Source: Desarmillaria ectypa (Eukaryota > Basidiomycota > Agaricomycetes > Agaricales > Physalacriaceae). Taken from it: a DNA stretch of 64,000 bases. Every line of letters begins with the position of its first letter. Within the stretch, counting starts at the first letter, position 1. The translations under genes were made by a program, and so were the position numbers. The DNA lies in NCBI GenBank assembly GCA_030407005.1, contig JAUDYN010000010.1, positions 1,488,001 through 1,552,000 of the forward strand, written 5' to 3'. The notes under the pieces are model-generated. The model was not told the origin of the DNA and searched no databases. It saw only the letters and a list, made by a program, of their open reading frames with translations. Of this stretch, positions 10,890-23,200 are shown piece after piece.

Positions 10890-11660
10890 GAGCCGAAAAA
10901 AATCAGTTGAAGATACGCGACGACGAATCGTGAAAGAAGTCGCACGATGACATGGATAACCCCATAACGTTTCTCAGAGGAGTGCAGCGTAAGACTTTGC
11001 ACCGCGTCCTCAGCGGGATATAGTATGAGCCAGTGACGTTGAGAGGTGAGCGGAAGTCTCAAGCAAAAAAAAAAAGATGGTGGCGGTCAGCATCAATGGC
11101 CTGTTGGACTTTAGATTGGTAGTGTGTGGTAAAGTAACCTGGTTCTGGTTCTAGCGGACCAGATATAAATGCGGCTTTTGTCTTTATGGTATCGTTGCCA
11201 GGTACTCTAATAGTTGGGAAGGAAGAACGAAAACAAAGAAAATAAAAGCGAAAGGCGAGAAGGCTAGATGGACGTAGTAGCTAGAAATGGGCCGCGCATG
11301 GGCATCACGCTCTGAAAGTTTGAGAGAGAGAATCCGTGCTTGAAGCTGAAGGTGGACCCGAGTGAGATCAGACACTCTTTTCGTCTCCCATCATTATCTA
11401 CTACTCATGCAACATTTCTGGCCTGCTCGCCTAGCAGAAACTTTCTTCACCTGAAGAATCTCACGTTCACTCACCAACACAAATTCTGGGTACGGAGAGT
11501 ACTCAGCTTGCACCTCCAAGGGTAGCAACTCCTCAACTTGAACGGAAATCAGACGACATGTCGATGCGTTAACTTTGGAGCGGAGGGAGACGCAGAGATG
11601 GGCTGGTAAAAAGGGAGCTGTAGGATCCGGGATGCGCTGAGCAGATTCCCGGACGGAGCA
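10890..11660. other. Stretch without a supportable gene
   Basis: Only short frames. An A-rich run occurs at 11064-11075. No domain or repeat was recognised. Confidence 0.4.
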
Positions 11661-11664
11661 GTTC

Positions 11665-11800
11665 TCATGGCTCTGCGACTGTTGGGTAAGTCCACCATCC
11701 TCATCCCGCTGAGCTCATATGGACACTGCTTTCATCTGCAGTTCATAATCATTGAACAAGGTTGTCAAGAAGCGTGATCCCCTCGCCGACATGAACAACG
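11665..11800 (+). repeat. Repeated unrecognised gene fragment, copy 3 of 3 (most diverged)
   Basis: GTAAGTCCACC...CCGCTGAG...CATCTGCAG is followed by a block with CATTGAACAAGG, GCGTGATCC and AACAACGACTCG, mirroring the intron and downstream blocks of the copies at 6890 and 9150. A CATCAAGCTTACCTAGTA block at 12348 may be the displaced tail of this copy. Confidence 0.4.
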
Positions 11801-12489
11801 ACTCGAAGGCGAAGGCGATGTGTCTTACAGTATGACGCGTACTTTTTTTGTTGATGTCGGCAGAGCCTGCCTCCCTTCGCGTCCAAGTTATCTTCCAAGT
11901 TGTCCGCTTCCTCTCTAATCTCCGCTTCTCCTTCGCCTACATTGTCTAGAACACTAAGGCAGGAAATCCCGACTGCCGTAACACTGAGAACGAGAAATTC
12001 CTGCCGGATTCTCTGAGGAAGGGAGAGGCTCGTGTGGTAGAGGAGCTTCACTCTCTGAAGTAACATCGGCGCACGGATGGAGAGGGAAGGAGGTGCAGGC
12101 ATTCGGTAGGGGGAAGGATCCGCCGAAGGGACGTCATAGTAGGAGAGGCATGCATTGAAATAACACCATCTTCTTTGGATCTAAATGCGGAGATATCCAA
12201 CCTTGAATGCGATCTCGGTAAACAAACATTGGCCTTGAGGTAAGTAGAGCCGAGCGAACTCGGGCTTGGAGTACACTGCATCTGTGAATGGGATAGTGGT
12301 GCACGTTAATACACTAGCCTGAACCGGTTCATCCTTCTTAAACATCAAGCTTACCTAGTACTTCCCAAGCTGGCAGCTACAAGGCAGAGGCTACGACAGG
12401 TTATTACCCTTCGCCATTACCACACCTTGGAGCTTTCCCAATGTCCAATTTATCTAAGATAGACCGGAACATGGTTAAGCGAGCAAACC

Positions 12490-13065
12490 AAAATCTATAA
12501 TGCCAGCCACTGACCTGGGAACCATCCACTGTTATCATTTAAGCAATGATCATTGATGGAAAGGTCGTCGGTCTGATCGTAGACGCGTGGCTGGAGACCA
12601 TTCCACGAGTAGGCTACCGCCGCGAGACTTGGGCCACTGAGAGCGACTGGAAGGGTCGCCCCCCTGAACCAATAACCGTCGTTGCAGAATTCATTGATAG
12701 CACCAGAAGCCGATTCTGACCACTTTGGATTAGATTGCAACGAGACGATGTTCAGCAACCTTCCTTACCTTGACAGTACACGTGAATGTGGACACCTCCC
12801 TGGTCGTCGCCATACTACATAGCCGTGATCGATGTATTGGTAGCTGCTTGGATTTTCATGTTACCCAGCTCGCCGGGTAACCATTTTCCTTTATCGGCCG
12901 AGTAGCAGTACTCCTGAAGGAAATACTGCTTGTCAAGGTAGTAGACACGAACCTATTGATACCACCATCAGTGGATTTGCATGCTCTTGTGCCAATTTGA
13001 TACACTGATCTCTTTTCCGTCGTCGAAGTTGATAGCAGCCAACGGCGTGAACAACATGACGTTGA
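12490..13065 (-). pseudogene. Fucose-specific lectin (AAL-type fucolectin) pseudogene
   Basis: Minus-strand translation gives typical six-bladed fungal fucolectin repeats: VRVYYLDKQYFLQEYCYS, GKWLPGELG, GGVHIHVYCQ, then after a GTAAGG intron WFRGATLPVALSGPSLAAVA, RVYDQTDDLSINDHC and GWFPGQW. The W..G, RVYYQ and I.E.C.D elements are the sugar-binding blade repeats. An in-frame TAG follows ITAM at about 12816. Only about two blades are readable against six in the intact family, and the N-terminal blades are missing or unrecognisable. Fungal fucolectins bind L-fucosylated glycans; this copy is broken. Confidence 0.65.
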
Positions 13066-13068
13066 AAA

Positions 13069-13545
13069 TCAGATCACTGCTGAGCCCGCCACTCTACGAT
13101 CCGTCCAGATGCTCACTGTGAAGTATACCGCTGCCGGGCCTCTGGTAGAACACGTGAATGTGCCACACTCTCGGAGTAGTGACGGCTCCAGGGCTCCAGG
13201 GAATGTATTCTGCAACCCATTGATCGTAATCGGGTAGTTCCACCAGCTGCTAGCCTTACATTCAGCTGCAGTGGTCGCAAACCACCAGTCGGTCTTGAAG
13301 GTCCACAGCCTCCTATTCTCGATCTCCTTACGCCTCTCGCTCTTGAACGTAAAGAGCATCACCAGCGTTTGATGGGCATTCACAGACTCCAGCGTGGGAG
13401 CGTGAGTCCACGCCTGGTAGTCGGCCGGTAATGGTGCCTGCTTGGTCTGATACGCCTTGTAGATCTCGTCTGCAGAGGCTTGCACCGAATCTACGCAGCG
13501 TTTCTTGTTGTCCTCGTTGTGGGAATCCTGTGCACCTGTCACCAT
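13069..13545 (-). CDS. Unassigned open frame upstream of the fucolectin relic
   Basis: A 158-codon frame with Trp-rich content (DWWFATTAAECKASSWWNYP) and a polar N-terminus (NEDNKKRCVDSVQASADEIY). It precedes the fucolectin blades on the same strand and may be an upstream exon of the same broken gene. A possible start exon, MARTLNTLTVFANLE, lies at 13680 with a GTAATA donor. I do not recognise the domain. Confidence 0.3.
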   Translation of the reverse strand: MVTGAQDSHNEDNKKRCVDSVQASADEIYKAYQTKQAPLPADYQAWTHAPTLESVNAHQTLVMLFTFKSERRKEIENRRLWTFKTDWWFATTAAECKASSWWNYPITINGLQNTFPGALEPSLLRECGTFTCSTRGPAAVYFTVSIWTDRRVAGSAVI

Positions 13546-13689
13546 ACAACGTCCATGATTGACCTCCTGGATTCTTCGCCTCTATCCCAATCGCGTTGCC
13601 TCATCGTGCATATATTACAGGTAAAATCAGAGTCGATTCGAGGTTTGCAAAGACAGTCAGCGTGTTGAGAGTACGAGCCATGACTGCAG

Positions 13690-15300
13690 GAACAGTCGTA
13701 CGGACTTTTGATTAATTACCGATACAGTCAATTTTCGCTTTTTCACAGCCACACATCTTAGCGACCAACCGCCCGCTAAGATATACATTCTATTTCATTA
13801 CTACAGTGTGCTCTCGCCGTGCCCATCTCATCACGCTCTCTCGCCACCCTGCCCTCCTCAATCCTGGTCCACTGCTCAATACAGCAAACCTTAGCACAGA
13901 GATCCACTATGAAATTCACGCTTCCATGAAGAAGTCAGCACAGGGTATGGAGGTGGCCAGCAGAGAATGAATCCTCCAGGAAATGATCAGCGAATGCGTT
14001 CATTCTTTTTGGGTACTTTGTTTTGGTCCACAACTGGGACTAATGTACGACCGAAGACAAGGTTTTCCATGTCAATGTTCTCGGCGACAGCCCGAGTATT
14101 GGGTACAGAGGGGTCTGAAGACATGGTAATCGATTTCGGAATATAAGTGCTTGTTAGGTAGTAGATGCAAGTCTCGCAAGTGTGGAGGACTAGGTTGGTT
14201 GGGACGCGCTTTTAAACAGATATGGTTCAGTGAAAGGTAAGTGCCAAAATCAATGGAGATAGGACAGTGGATATTCATGTATACTTATCTGAGTGAATAC
14301 TGTGTTTTCTTCTCGTAACCAGCATCATATGGTTGGTTGGCAGGCTCAAGTAGCAAGGTGCTCTCCCTCGTGGTCAAAGACAAAGTCACAGCTGTACAGA
14401 CACCTGCCCATTTGATGTCATTAATTATTCATGTTAGGCTAGATTTTTCAGAGTTGTCAGATGGGATACATCTCCGGAGCTATGTCCAGGGCGGCGAAGT
14501 GAGAGAATGGTGCAATGTCGATGTATTGCATCCAGAAAGAAAAGGCTAAGTCACTGATTGATGATTGCGACCCTTGCAGACGCGGTTACATTTCATGCAT
14601 GCATGTACTGCTGGAGCTGGTACTGTAACATGAGGACATCAAAATCCTGTGACATTTCGTTTGAACTACTAATGATAAAGATGAGTTCACAAAAATGAGT
14701 TGAAAGATGATACATTTTCCGTACTCCTTTAGATAAAGGGAAAGAACCGGAAAATGGATGAAAAAGGCGCCCTCCGCGATCGAAACTGTTGAGGTAAATA
14801 CCGATACAACACGCACCTGTAGATAGTGCAATTAGTAATATTTGTACATGCTATTTATTGAAGCCTCCACAGCAGCCATGTAGCGCCGCTCGTCTTTTCT
14901 ATTTCCTCAGTTTGTCATTATTACGACTGAGGTATGTTTTATGTTCACTCAATTAATTTGCATATCAACTAACTCCTGATGTAGCATTTACTTAGACTTC
15001 ATTACCTTCGTTATGACCTTAGGCCATTTTGTAGCACTTCATGGATATTATCACAACGCAGTCTTCAAGTTGAGATGCATGACTTTGAAGGCGCCCAAAG
15101 ACAGTAGAAAGGCTCATACATCGGAGTGATGGGTTCAGGTTCGGACCGGGTCCATGCGGACCGGATTGCGGCCCAACCAACTCTTGGCTGTGGCCTTGTT
15201 TGGCAACGTGAACACATCCCTACTACATCCACCATCACGGTTTCTTACTGCAGGCCAAAGGAAACTTTCCATTTTCGAGCGAATTCTTGACTCGGTATTT
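13690..15300. other. Stretch without a supportable gene
   Basis: AT-richer DNA with only short frames and no domain or repeat recognised. The right end is the promoter side of the FunK1 gene. Confidence 0.4.
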
Positions 15301-15333
15301 GATCATCTTTGATGATAATCGATAAGACGCGTG

Positions 15334-15343
15334 TATATATAAA
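15334..15343 (+). promoter_or_regulatory. TATA box of the FunK1 gene
   Basis: TATATATAAA lies 33 bases before the ATG at 15376, so the leader must be very short or a further upstream start is used. Confidence 0.5.
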
Positions 15344-15375
15344 CATCTTCATCTAGGTCAGTCCAAGAGCCCATC

Positions 15376-18300
15376 ATGCCAGCTGATGTTGACTACCAGT
15401 TTCAAGGGCCTCCAACTTCCAGCCGATATCGTTCTGACACGTTGATCAAGAGCTCCATGATGCTCGATGGTACTGGTGTCCCCACATTAACTAAACACGT
15501 CCTCAAGGGCGTGGAAGCCGACCTCAGGTTTAGTACCAGAGCCACCCGTTTGGACGACTTCCTCGATATTTTCTTTCCCAAATGCGATAGCTTCTCCACT
15601 CTTCTTAATACTCTGAAAAGCATAGGAGCATACGACGCATCGGCTGGTCGATGGAAATCTCTCCCTGCCCAACCTCGGGGCTCTGAACTGCCCTATTATA
15701 TCGCATTTGCTGACGCGGCGAACGCTATTGGCCAAGCAGCGTGTGGCCAGAACGAAGCTCCAAAGCGTTTTTGGCTAGACCGGCATTCATCGAAACCCAA
15801 GTCGTTCACACACGCGGCCGCCAATCGCCCTGATGTCGTGAATGTTTTAGGAAACAAGGACGACTGGGAAACGCTGAGTGAGGCCATCCTTAAAGCCGAG
15901 GTTTCTGATATTTTCAAGCATTGTGCGGAGACGGATAAACTGACTGTCTTGCTATAGAACAATATCGCAGAGTCTGGTCCTGACAAGCTAGGTAATTGTC
16001 GTTTCATGAGCTCTTCCACGCACTTATCGTCGAATCCGTTGCATAGATGGACCAAATGACGGTAAGAACGTTGGTGACCGTCACGAATTTTGCTAAATGC
16101 ATGCCGCCTTTAGCTGAAGAAGATTCAGGTATCGTGGGTCCGCACCATCGTGCCTGTCGAGATCAAGCCGAAGACGGTGGTCAAGCTCGAAGAAGCACAG
16201 AAAACAATCATGCAACTCTGTGGATATATGCGACAGATCCTAAGGGAGCAGTACGATCGCCAATATGTATTTGGGATTATTCTCTTCCACTCGAGTCTGT
16301 CTCTGTGGTACTGTGACCGTTCGGGCTTAGTGGGAGCTGATAGCAATATCGACATCCACAATGTATGAGTCTCAATAGTACCCGCCCGAAGATACACATT
16401 CTCACGTTTATTTCAGGAGCCAGACAAGTTTATACGGGTGATAGCGCATTTCTCCACCGCGGATCCTTTCCAGTTGGGTTGGGATAGGACGGTAAAATTA
16501 TACAGAGGTCTCTCAGAGAAGGCTGTATACTCCCATTCCCCAGAGATACCTTTAGATTACTTTCAAGCACTGCCCTCACTGCATCTCGTTCGCTGGCTCA
16601 TTACAGTGTGTGATGCCGACACTAGACCACATTTTCTCGTCACGATCCGTGCCCTCAGTGTCGCTCGGTCAGAAATAATGTGCGGGCGTGGAACTCTCGT
16701 CTGGCTTGCAATGGATTTGGCAAATAAGGAGGTGAGGGAAAACATCATGCGCAACGTACACATATCCTCACTCGTCCCTTAGGTTGTCGTTCTGAAGCAA
16801 AGTTGGAGACCGTTGACATCAACATCCGAAAGTGATTTTTATGAGATTGCTGGGCCCGGTGAACATATTGGCCGCGTCTACTTGAATCACGAGGTTCCGG
16901 GAACTAGGACATTTTTCGACCTTCGAAAGGGTGTGCATACCTATCCTTTTCATCAGAGGTCTACTAGCCAAGCAGGCACAATGGCGAAACGAAAAGCGAC
17001 ACTGGATGAGGTGCTACATGTCAATGTCATCAGTGGTTTGCGCGATTTTACAGACTTTACTGCCTCCGCAGAGACGGTCGTGGAGCGTGTATTGACGCGA
17101 TTGGTTCTCAAAGACTATGGATGGCCATTGAAGTATTTCCTAAACATGAAAGAGTTTTTGACGACGGTGCATGGAACCCTTCTTGGTAAGATTCGTCTCG
17201 AATCTCTTTGTTTTTTGTGACAACGAATGATTGTCGTCAGGTTATGAGCATCTGTGGGACAAGGGTATTGCTCATCGCGACATCAGTCCTGGTAACATGT
17301 TGATATGCCCGGCCAAGGACGAGGAAACGGGTCTGTTGAAGTTATTTGATACGCGCGGGCGAATCAGCGATATGGATCATTCTAAACATGTGGATTACCA
17401 TAATCCAGCTCCACTTCAAGAGAAGCTACTAAACCGACCCAATCTTCCAACGTACATTGCACTCGGCGAGAATCCGCCGATGTCCGACGGTCTGTCGGAC
17501 TTGTTCGCCATATTTCCTGCAAGCATAAAGGACGCGGCCTTGACACTTTACTATGAAGATCTTCTCATGTCTCTTTCAACACAAATGAGCAAGAGTAAAA
17601 GTGTGAATTTTTTAACAATTACTTTTCACATTTCCGATGAACTCGTGTACAGACAGTCACACCGAAGGATGTTCATATCTTCATAACGCCTGAGGTCAGT
17701 CGCCGTACGTTTCGTTACGTAACCACTTTTGACATAATGCCATAGACAAAGACGCCTCCTTTTGCCACTCATGTCGCTCAACACGGTGAGCGTACGGTAA
17801 ATACTTGTTGTTGTTATTCCTCTTTATATTCATTGACTGATTATGCATAGGGCACCTTACCGTATATCAGTCACAAAATTCTTGACAAGGCGGTGAATGT
17901 TGTTCATGTCGCCATCCACGACATGGAATCCTTTTTCTGGGTAGTGATATATATATGCCTCACACGTGCAGGTCCTGGTGGATCATTGCGACATGCGCTC
18001 AAGTCCCCGTCCGAGGACGATGACAACGACAGCTACGAAACGAGAAAAATTCGTGCCCTCGTTTATTTCTTCTTTGATGCCCCCGAGGGCGACATCCTGT
18101 ACAACAAGAGGAAGCTATTCGACAATCCCGGCCCAGAACATCTCCGAGAACATGTACTCAACTATTTTGATCCATATTTTGCACCGCTGAAGCCGGTCGT
18201 CCTGGAATGGTGGCGCATCTTGAATCTGGCATTCAAATTCAGAGACGGCTTTGAGTACAGGTTTCCGATCCTTCCCTTCCAACGTGCCATCGAGGAAGCT

Positions 18301-18453
18301 CTTCAGCAGCTTCCGGACAAGTACGAGGAGGATTTCGGAGTCACTTCTTTCTGCAGCGCGGAGCATTCTCGGCGGGAAGAAGACCTGGCTTTGATTCGAA
18401 AGGCATTGACAGAGTGTGATGTGCTTCAGATCACAGACACTGGTCCCGTGTAG
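15376..18453 (+). CDS. FunK1-type fungal protein kinase, multi-exon, with a doubtful N-terminal junction
   Basis: The kinase part is open across seven well-formed exons: about 16117-16364, 16417-16731, 16783-17186, 17241-17602, 17653-17693, 17745-17794 and 17851 to the stop at 18453. It shows the FunK1 order: QLCGYMRQI..QYVFGI, LWYCDRSGL, DIHN-EPDKFIRVI, VVLKQSWRP (likely ATP-site Lys), IAHRDISPGNML (catalytic HRD and Asn), ISDMDH (in place of DFG), GTLPYISHK, HDMESFFW and TRAGPGG. The first exon (from 15376) has a typical FunK1 N-terminal look but meets an in-frame TAG at 15955-15957, and I found no splice that joins it to the kinase frame. After the final TAG (18451) the same frame stays open to 18600 (SPTSLPKSKK), as in longer family members. 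FunK1 kinases are expanded in mushrooms; substrates are unknown. Confidence 0.75.
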
Positions 18454-18823
18454 GATAGCCCAGAGCGGCCCAAGACACACGTTGGTGCCGGCAGCTACGA
18501 CCAAGGTTTTGTTTCGGTACCCGTGTCGGCTGACACCCCTTCTTCGCCTACGTCTCTTCCCAAGAGTAAGAAGTTCCGTGCTGCAGGCGACCGTGCATGG
18601 TAAGTCGACGCGTTGCTCACTCGGTTATCCTTGTTTATTACCTTCTGAAAACAGAGGCAGGTAGAGGGCACGGGCAACCTAAATAGTCTATAGCGAAGAC
18701 ATCAAAGACCAGATACATGGAGAATAAGCGTGAACGAAGGGAATGATACAAATGATACATGCGGTATGAACAGTAAAGGTTGCAGAATAAGTAACGAGAC
18801 AGCAAGCGAATGGTACACTTCTT

Positions 18824-20240
18824 TTATACAGTTCGGTCGACTACCGCGACCGCGATGCGGATAGGGAGCGTCACAAGAGAAACAGTGCCGTAGAAGAGCT
18901 TCGCACCTAATCCCGTAGGATGCTCCGGAGCAGGCTTGCGTAAATTCAGCCTGCCATTTTCTGGTATCGTTGGTAGGCGTTCCGAGGGTGCGAAGGTAGA
19001 CGACGCCGTAGAAAACGAGGGCGAAAGGGGAGGAGGATACTTCACAGATGGACGTGGTGGAGAAGGGACGAGCCAAGTGGGCAACAAGTACGACAGCAAT
19101 GAAGGATTCGCGTTCGCATCCAAATATCGCCCTCTGACCTTCCTCAGCGACTCCACAGAAATCTCGACATCCTTGACCCTCTGATCCTGCTTCTCGCACT
19201 TCTTCTCATGCCTACGCATGTTTTTCCCGACAACACCCACAGCCTCGTCCACATACTCATACATCGCCTCCGCTCCATCATCCATTCTCCGCCGGACCTT
19301 TCCCAGGGTGTGCTCGACCTTCTCCATCTGCTGCTTCAGGTCCGTCAATTGTTGCCGCAGATCCTCGGTAGTCTGCTCAGGGCTGGGATAATGTATGACA
19401 TCATGGAGGTGCGATATTCTGAGGGTGAGACGCTCGACGACATGCGTCCACGGACGGATGCCAGTGGCGAGAAGGAAGAGGCCGGTACTAAACCAGGTGA
19501 GTATGTCTTCACCTGCGATCAGACTTAGGATGTAGCGCAGGAAAGAGGCTCCGAGGAAGGGAGACATCGTCGCCAGAATCAAAAAGAATATTTCTATCCT
19601 TCGGAGCTCAGTATGAGCGTTTTGCTTGTGAATGTCGTCGGGAGAAGGGTCAGGTGGTAATTGTGGTGAGCGACGACGGGGCCTAGCATTCTGGTACATT
19701 GACCAAGGAACTGTGCAAACAAATTAGCAAAGTGAGACTTTGATAGGAGTAATGAAACTCACCTTCAATGAGCTGGTGCAAGTAGAACAGCAAGAAGAGT
19801 ATATACAGCAAGTTTTTCACAAGATCTCCTCCCGTAAGAAGGTTTCCTACTGGCGAAACCAGGGCAGCGACAACAGCAAGATCGAATTGGTACCAAGCGC
19901 GATTGCTCGATGCCTCATCCTCGAGATCTCTGTTCGTGCGACCATTCTGCTCTGAACGTTTTGTAGATACCGGGGGCTTTCCAGACATTTGTGGCAAGTC
20001 TTCACTGGATTCCGTGCCCGTCTCGTATTCCAGCTCCGTCAACGACGTGTCCTCCGTATGGTGTCCAGCGTCCGTATCCTTCGATTTCTTCGACATTTCA
20101 GATTGTGCACGTTCAAGTTGGTGCATTCTCTTTCTGAGTGTATCCTGCGAAAGATCAGAGCCCATGACGGTAGAGAGAGGAGAAAGGACAGTACGGTCAT
20201 CAGCCATGCACATTACGCGCCTGTTAGGCACGGCTAACAA
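18824..20240 (-). CDS. 454-residue membrane protein with coiled coil, basidiomycete conserved hypothetical
   Basis: Exons 20240-19763 and 19710-18824 join with GTGAGT/CACAG borders into an uninterrupted frame. The first 110 residues are polar and probably disordered. Two hydrophobic segments follow (VVAALVSPVGNLL; LLYILFLLFYLHQLIE, the latter split by the intron), then two more (IFFLILATMSPFLGASFL; ILTWFSTGLFLLATGIRPW). Next is a heptad-rich stretch (LRQQLTDLKQQMEKVEHTLG) and a Lys/Glu-rich helix. A Ser/Pro linker and a final hydrophobic segment (LFYGTVSLVTLPIRIAVAVV) end the protein. Several alternative Met codons exist near the start. I know no function. Its relics at 8690, 9950 and 57050 show that the family has multiplied locally. 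Confidence 0.7.
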
Positions 20241-20299
20241 TTGTGGTATTTCCGAAAAGAGTATTCCTTTCCAAGACGAAATTTATTATGACCGGTATC

Positions 20300-23200
20300 G
20301 ACGCTGTGGTGTTCGTTGTCGTGGGCAACGACGAGATGGTCGTCAATGATAGTGGTCAAAGTGGAAGCCGTCGAGTCGTGTGACGGGACATCGCGTGACG
20401 TAGCTGTTCTTATTTATAGCGACTAGACAACTTAAGGGGAATACCTTCAGCATATTGGGAGTTTGACCTGCCAATATTCAACGACTTCTTTGGTATTCAA
20501 GTTTTCATTACACAGTTTGTGCCACTCGTGAATATTTACATAGCTAGTGTACCATCCCAGATTGTCCACTGCGGCTTGTCGACCTCGGATTAATCTTGTA
20601 CGAATCCAGCTGGTGTTCGCGTGAGCCACATCGAATGCCAAACCCTCCTTCAATAGCTTTTCCAATCAGTAACTTGAGAAAATAAGCAGAAGAGCTGCTT
20701 GCATTCAACCTCTTCTCAGTCAAAGTGTATGCGTTGCCCATCAAATGAAAGTTCTGTATCACGGAGAATAATCCTACCGACTCATCTGCTGCCGGTGGTT
20801 CGTGTTATTACCCCCATTGCTCGAAACTGCGGTGTCAGGGCTTGGTGGTCGCCTTGAGTCTTCTTTGCAAAGCCCGCCACTGCCCCGTATTGGGAGCATC
20901 CCTCTGCGACGAAGTCGACTTTCGCTTGTCCACCCATATCACTACTCTGCGAATTCGCGGGCCCAGCCCCAGGAGTGATTGTTGTGATACCCTCAAGTGT
21001 TGACATGACTCTGCAGTGCTGTTCGGTCGGACTACTGACCGTAGTCCCCGCCGATATCGTGCTGGGTGCTGGTACTTGCAGGGTGGCGTGCGCGAATAAC
21101 CAACGTCACAATACCCAATAGAGAGGAGAACACTGCAGCATTGGCAGGGGACCATTGTCGGCATTATTTTCTAGTCCGAGTGGTACACATGCTGGAGGAG
21201 GTACGTCTCGGCATTGAAGAGGAAGATTCAGTTGGTTATGGGTATTGTGCAACCAATGGCTGGCAGCACATAGATGCTTCGTCGATATTGCTTGAGCTCA
21301 CTGTATACGGATATTGGCATCGGAATCGGGTCAACAAGGACAAGACGTACATCAGCAGGCATCGACACGAGCGTGGGGGATTCAGAACAATAGAAGAGCC
21401 CGCGGAGCCGTTTGAATGTGTCACGTAAGCAAATCTATAGAAGATCGTCTGTTCGGAGGCGTCCGAGAGAAAACTTCAGAACCCCCACACTGGTAGCGAC
21501 AGTCGTGCGTAAAGGCATTTCCCCGGGAGTTCCGCGGGCAACAGCTCCAATACTCTTCCGTCTTCTCTCCACCCTCCTTCGGGATTCAACGTTTCAACGT
21601 TCAAGCCCAGGAGCAGGCGGCCCGACATTAGTACGAAATACATGCTCTTCCATACGAAAAGATCACTTGCCGCAAGGCAAACCTTCAGCTGCATGAATCG
21701 CAATACGAAGAGGAGAGGCTTACTAGATAAGGATAGTGCTATAGAACCACAACCAAATGAAGGCAGCTGCGAAGAAATATGGTCAGGTTGTAAGTTACTC
21801 AACCTTGTAAAGAGCTCACCAAGATCTGGAATATGGTTGACAATGTGCCAGTTACCGGTATTGCCTTTCTGCGTCAATGACGCGCCATCGACAAACCGGC
21901 AAGCCCAGGTAGACTGATGAAAATGTCTCCTTCGCAGTATTGTCCGGGAGCATGTCGTAGTTTGTCAGATTAATCTCCCATGCTCGGTGACTGTGAGCAG
22001 GTAAGGTATAACACGTGTAGAGCCGAGTCATAGCCAACTAGTCGGCTTCAATGTCCACTAACCGGGCGAACGCGATCAACCGGCCGGCGAGTAGAACTAG
22101 GCATAAACACGTACAGGCTGTCTGCCGAAATGATGTCCAACATTTGTGCGACGCGTAATAAGATTGTGACGCAGGAGAATTACCTGGCGGCAAAAAGTGG
22201 ACCAGCGAGCTGCCATAGGACCTGATACCAGCGCCGCTCGTCGGCGTAGAGGGCCCGACGAGTAGCCAGCTGTTGGCTTAAGAGAATGGGGAGACCTACC
22301 AAAACAATGAGACTTTTAAATGCTCATAGAGAATGACAATCGCACCATGGTAATGATTTGCGAAACTTGAACGATAGCAGTAGGTTGCCAGTAGCCCGTC
22401 TTTTCGATAGGCACCTCAATGCTCGGCACCAGCGTATTCTTGAAGAGCAAAATATAGGAGCCAGAACTATCTAGTGCGAGCGTGAATGCAGTTGTGCTTG
22501 TAGAAGGTGAGATAAGGGAGTACTACTCTGAGCAAAAAACGAATCAGCAACTACTAAAAAATGATTTACTAACAAAACACAAACCTCGTCCTTCGAAGGT
22601 GAAGGAACCGACTATTTTAGCGCATGAGAAGACGGATTTACATGTGGCCTTGTTTGCAGCGAAGGAAACAGGAAATAACCCATCATGGCATTGGTATGAA
22701 GGAAGGATTTCGTGTATCCGGCTTTCTCCGAGACAGTTCTGGCAAAGGGCTAAAAATAGAAGCTCCAATCGTTTCAGTGCGACGTTCAGCATCCGTCACT
22801 ATTGGTCGGCCTTCATTATACTGTGAACATTTTCGTGTGTGTGATAGTGTCGTTCCTTTTTTTTTTGCTGGAGAAAGAGGATTTTGACTACCAGAAATTC
22901 TAGCCCATGCAGTCTGGCACGGTTGGCTACTAACTCTCGTCAACATATGAAGCGATTTTTCGCGACCTCGGAATGGCCTGGAATTTTCTCTCAGTGAATC
23001 GTCCTCACTGATCATCCTAGAGGAATCAAACGCGTAAACATGTATCTGTGGTCCTCTCAGAAGATGACATTGACGCCCTCAACTTGGATTGACCCCTGCT
23101 TTGTTATCAAGACTTGAGGCTGCTTGGCAATTCAATCAAACTCGATTTTGCTCGCGACTCAGTCATAATGAACGTATGGGTACACACAGTGCACTTTTAT

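Noticed and set aside
20447..21164. Minus-strand frames as a metabolic enzyme gene
   Set aside because: No catalytic motif could be recognised and frames change often, so no function was assigned.
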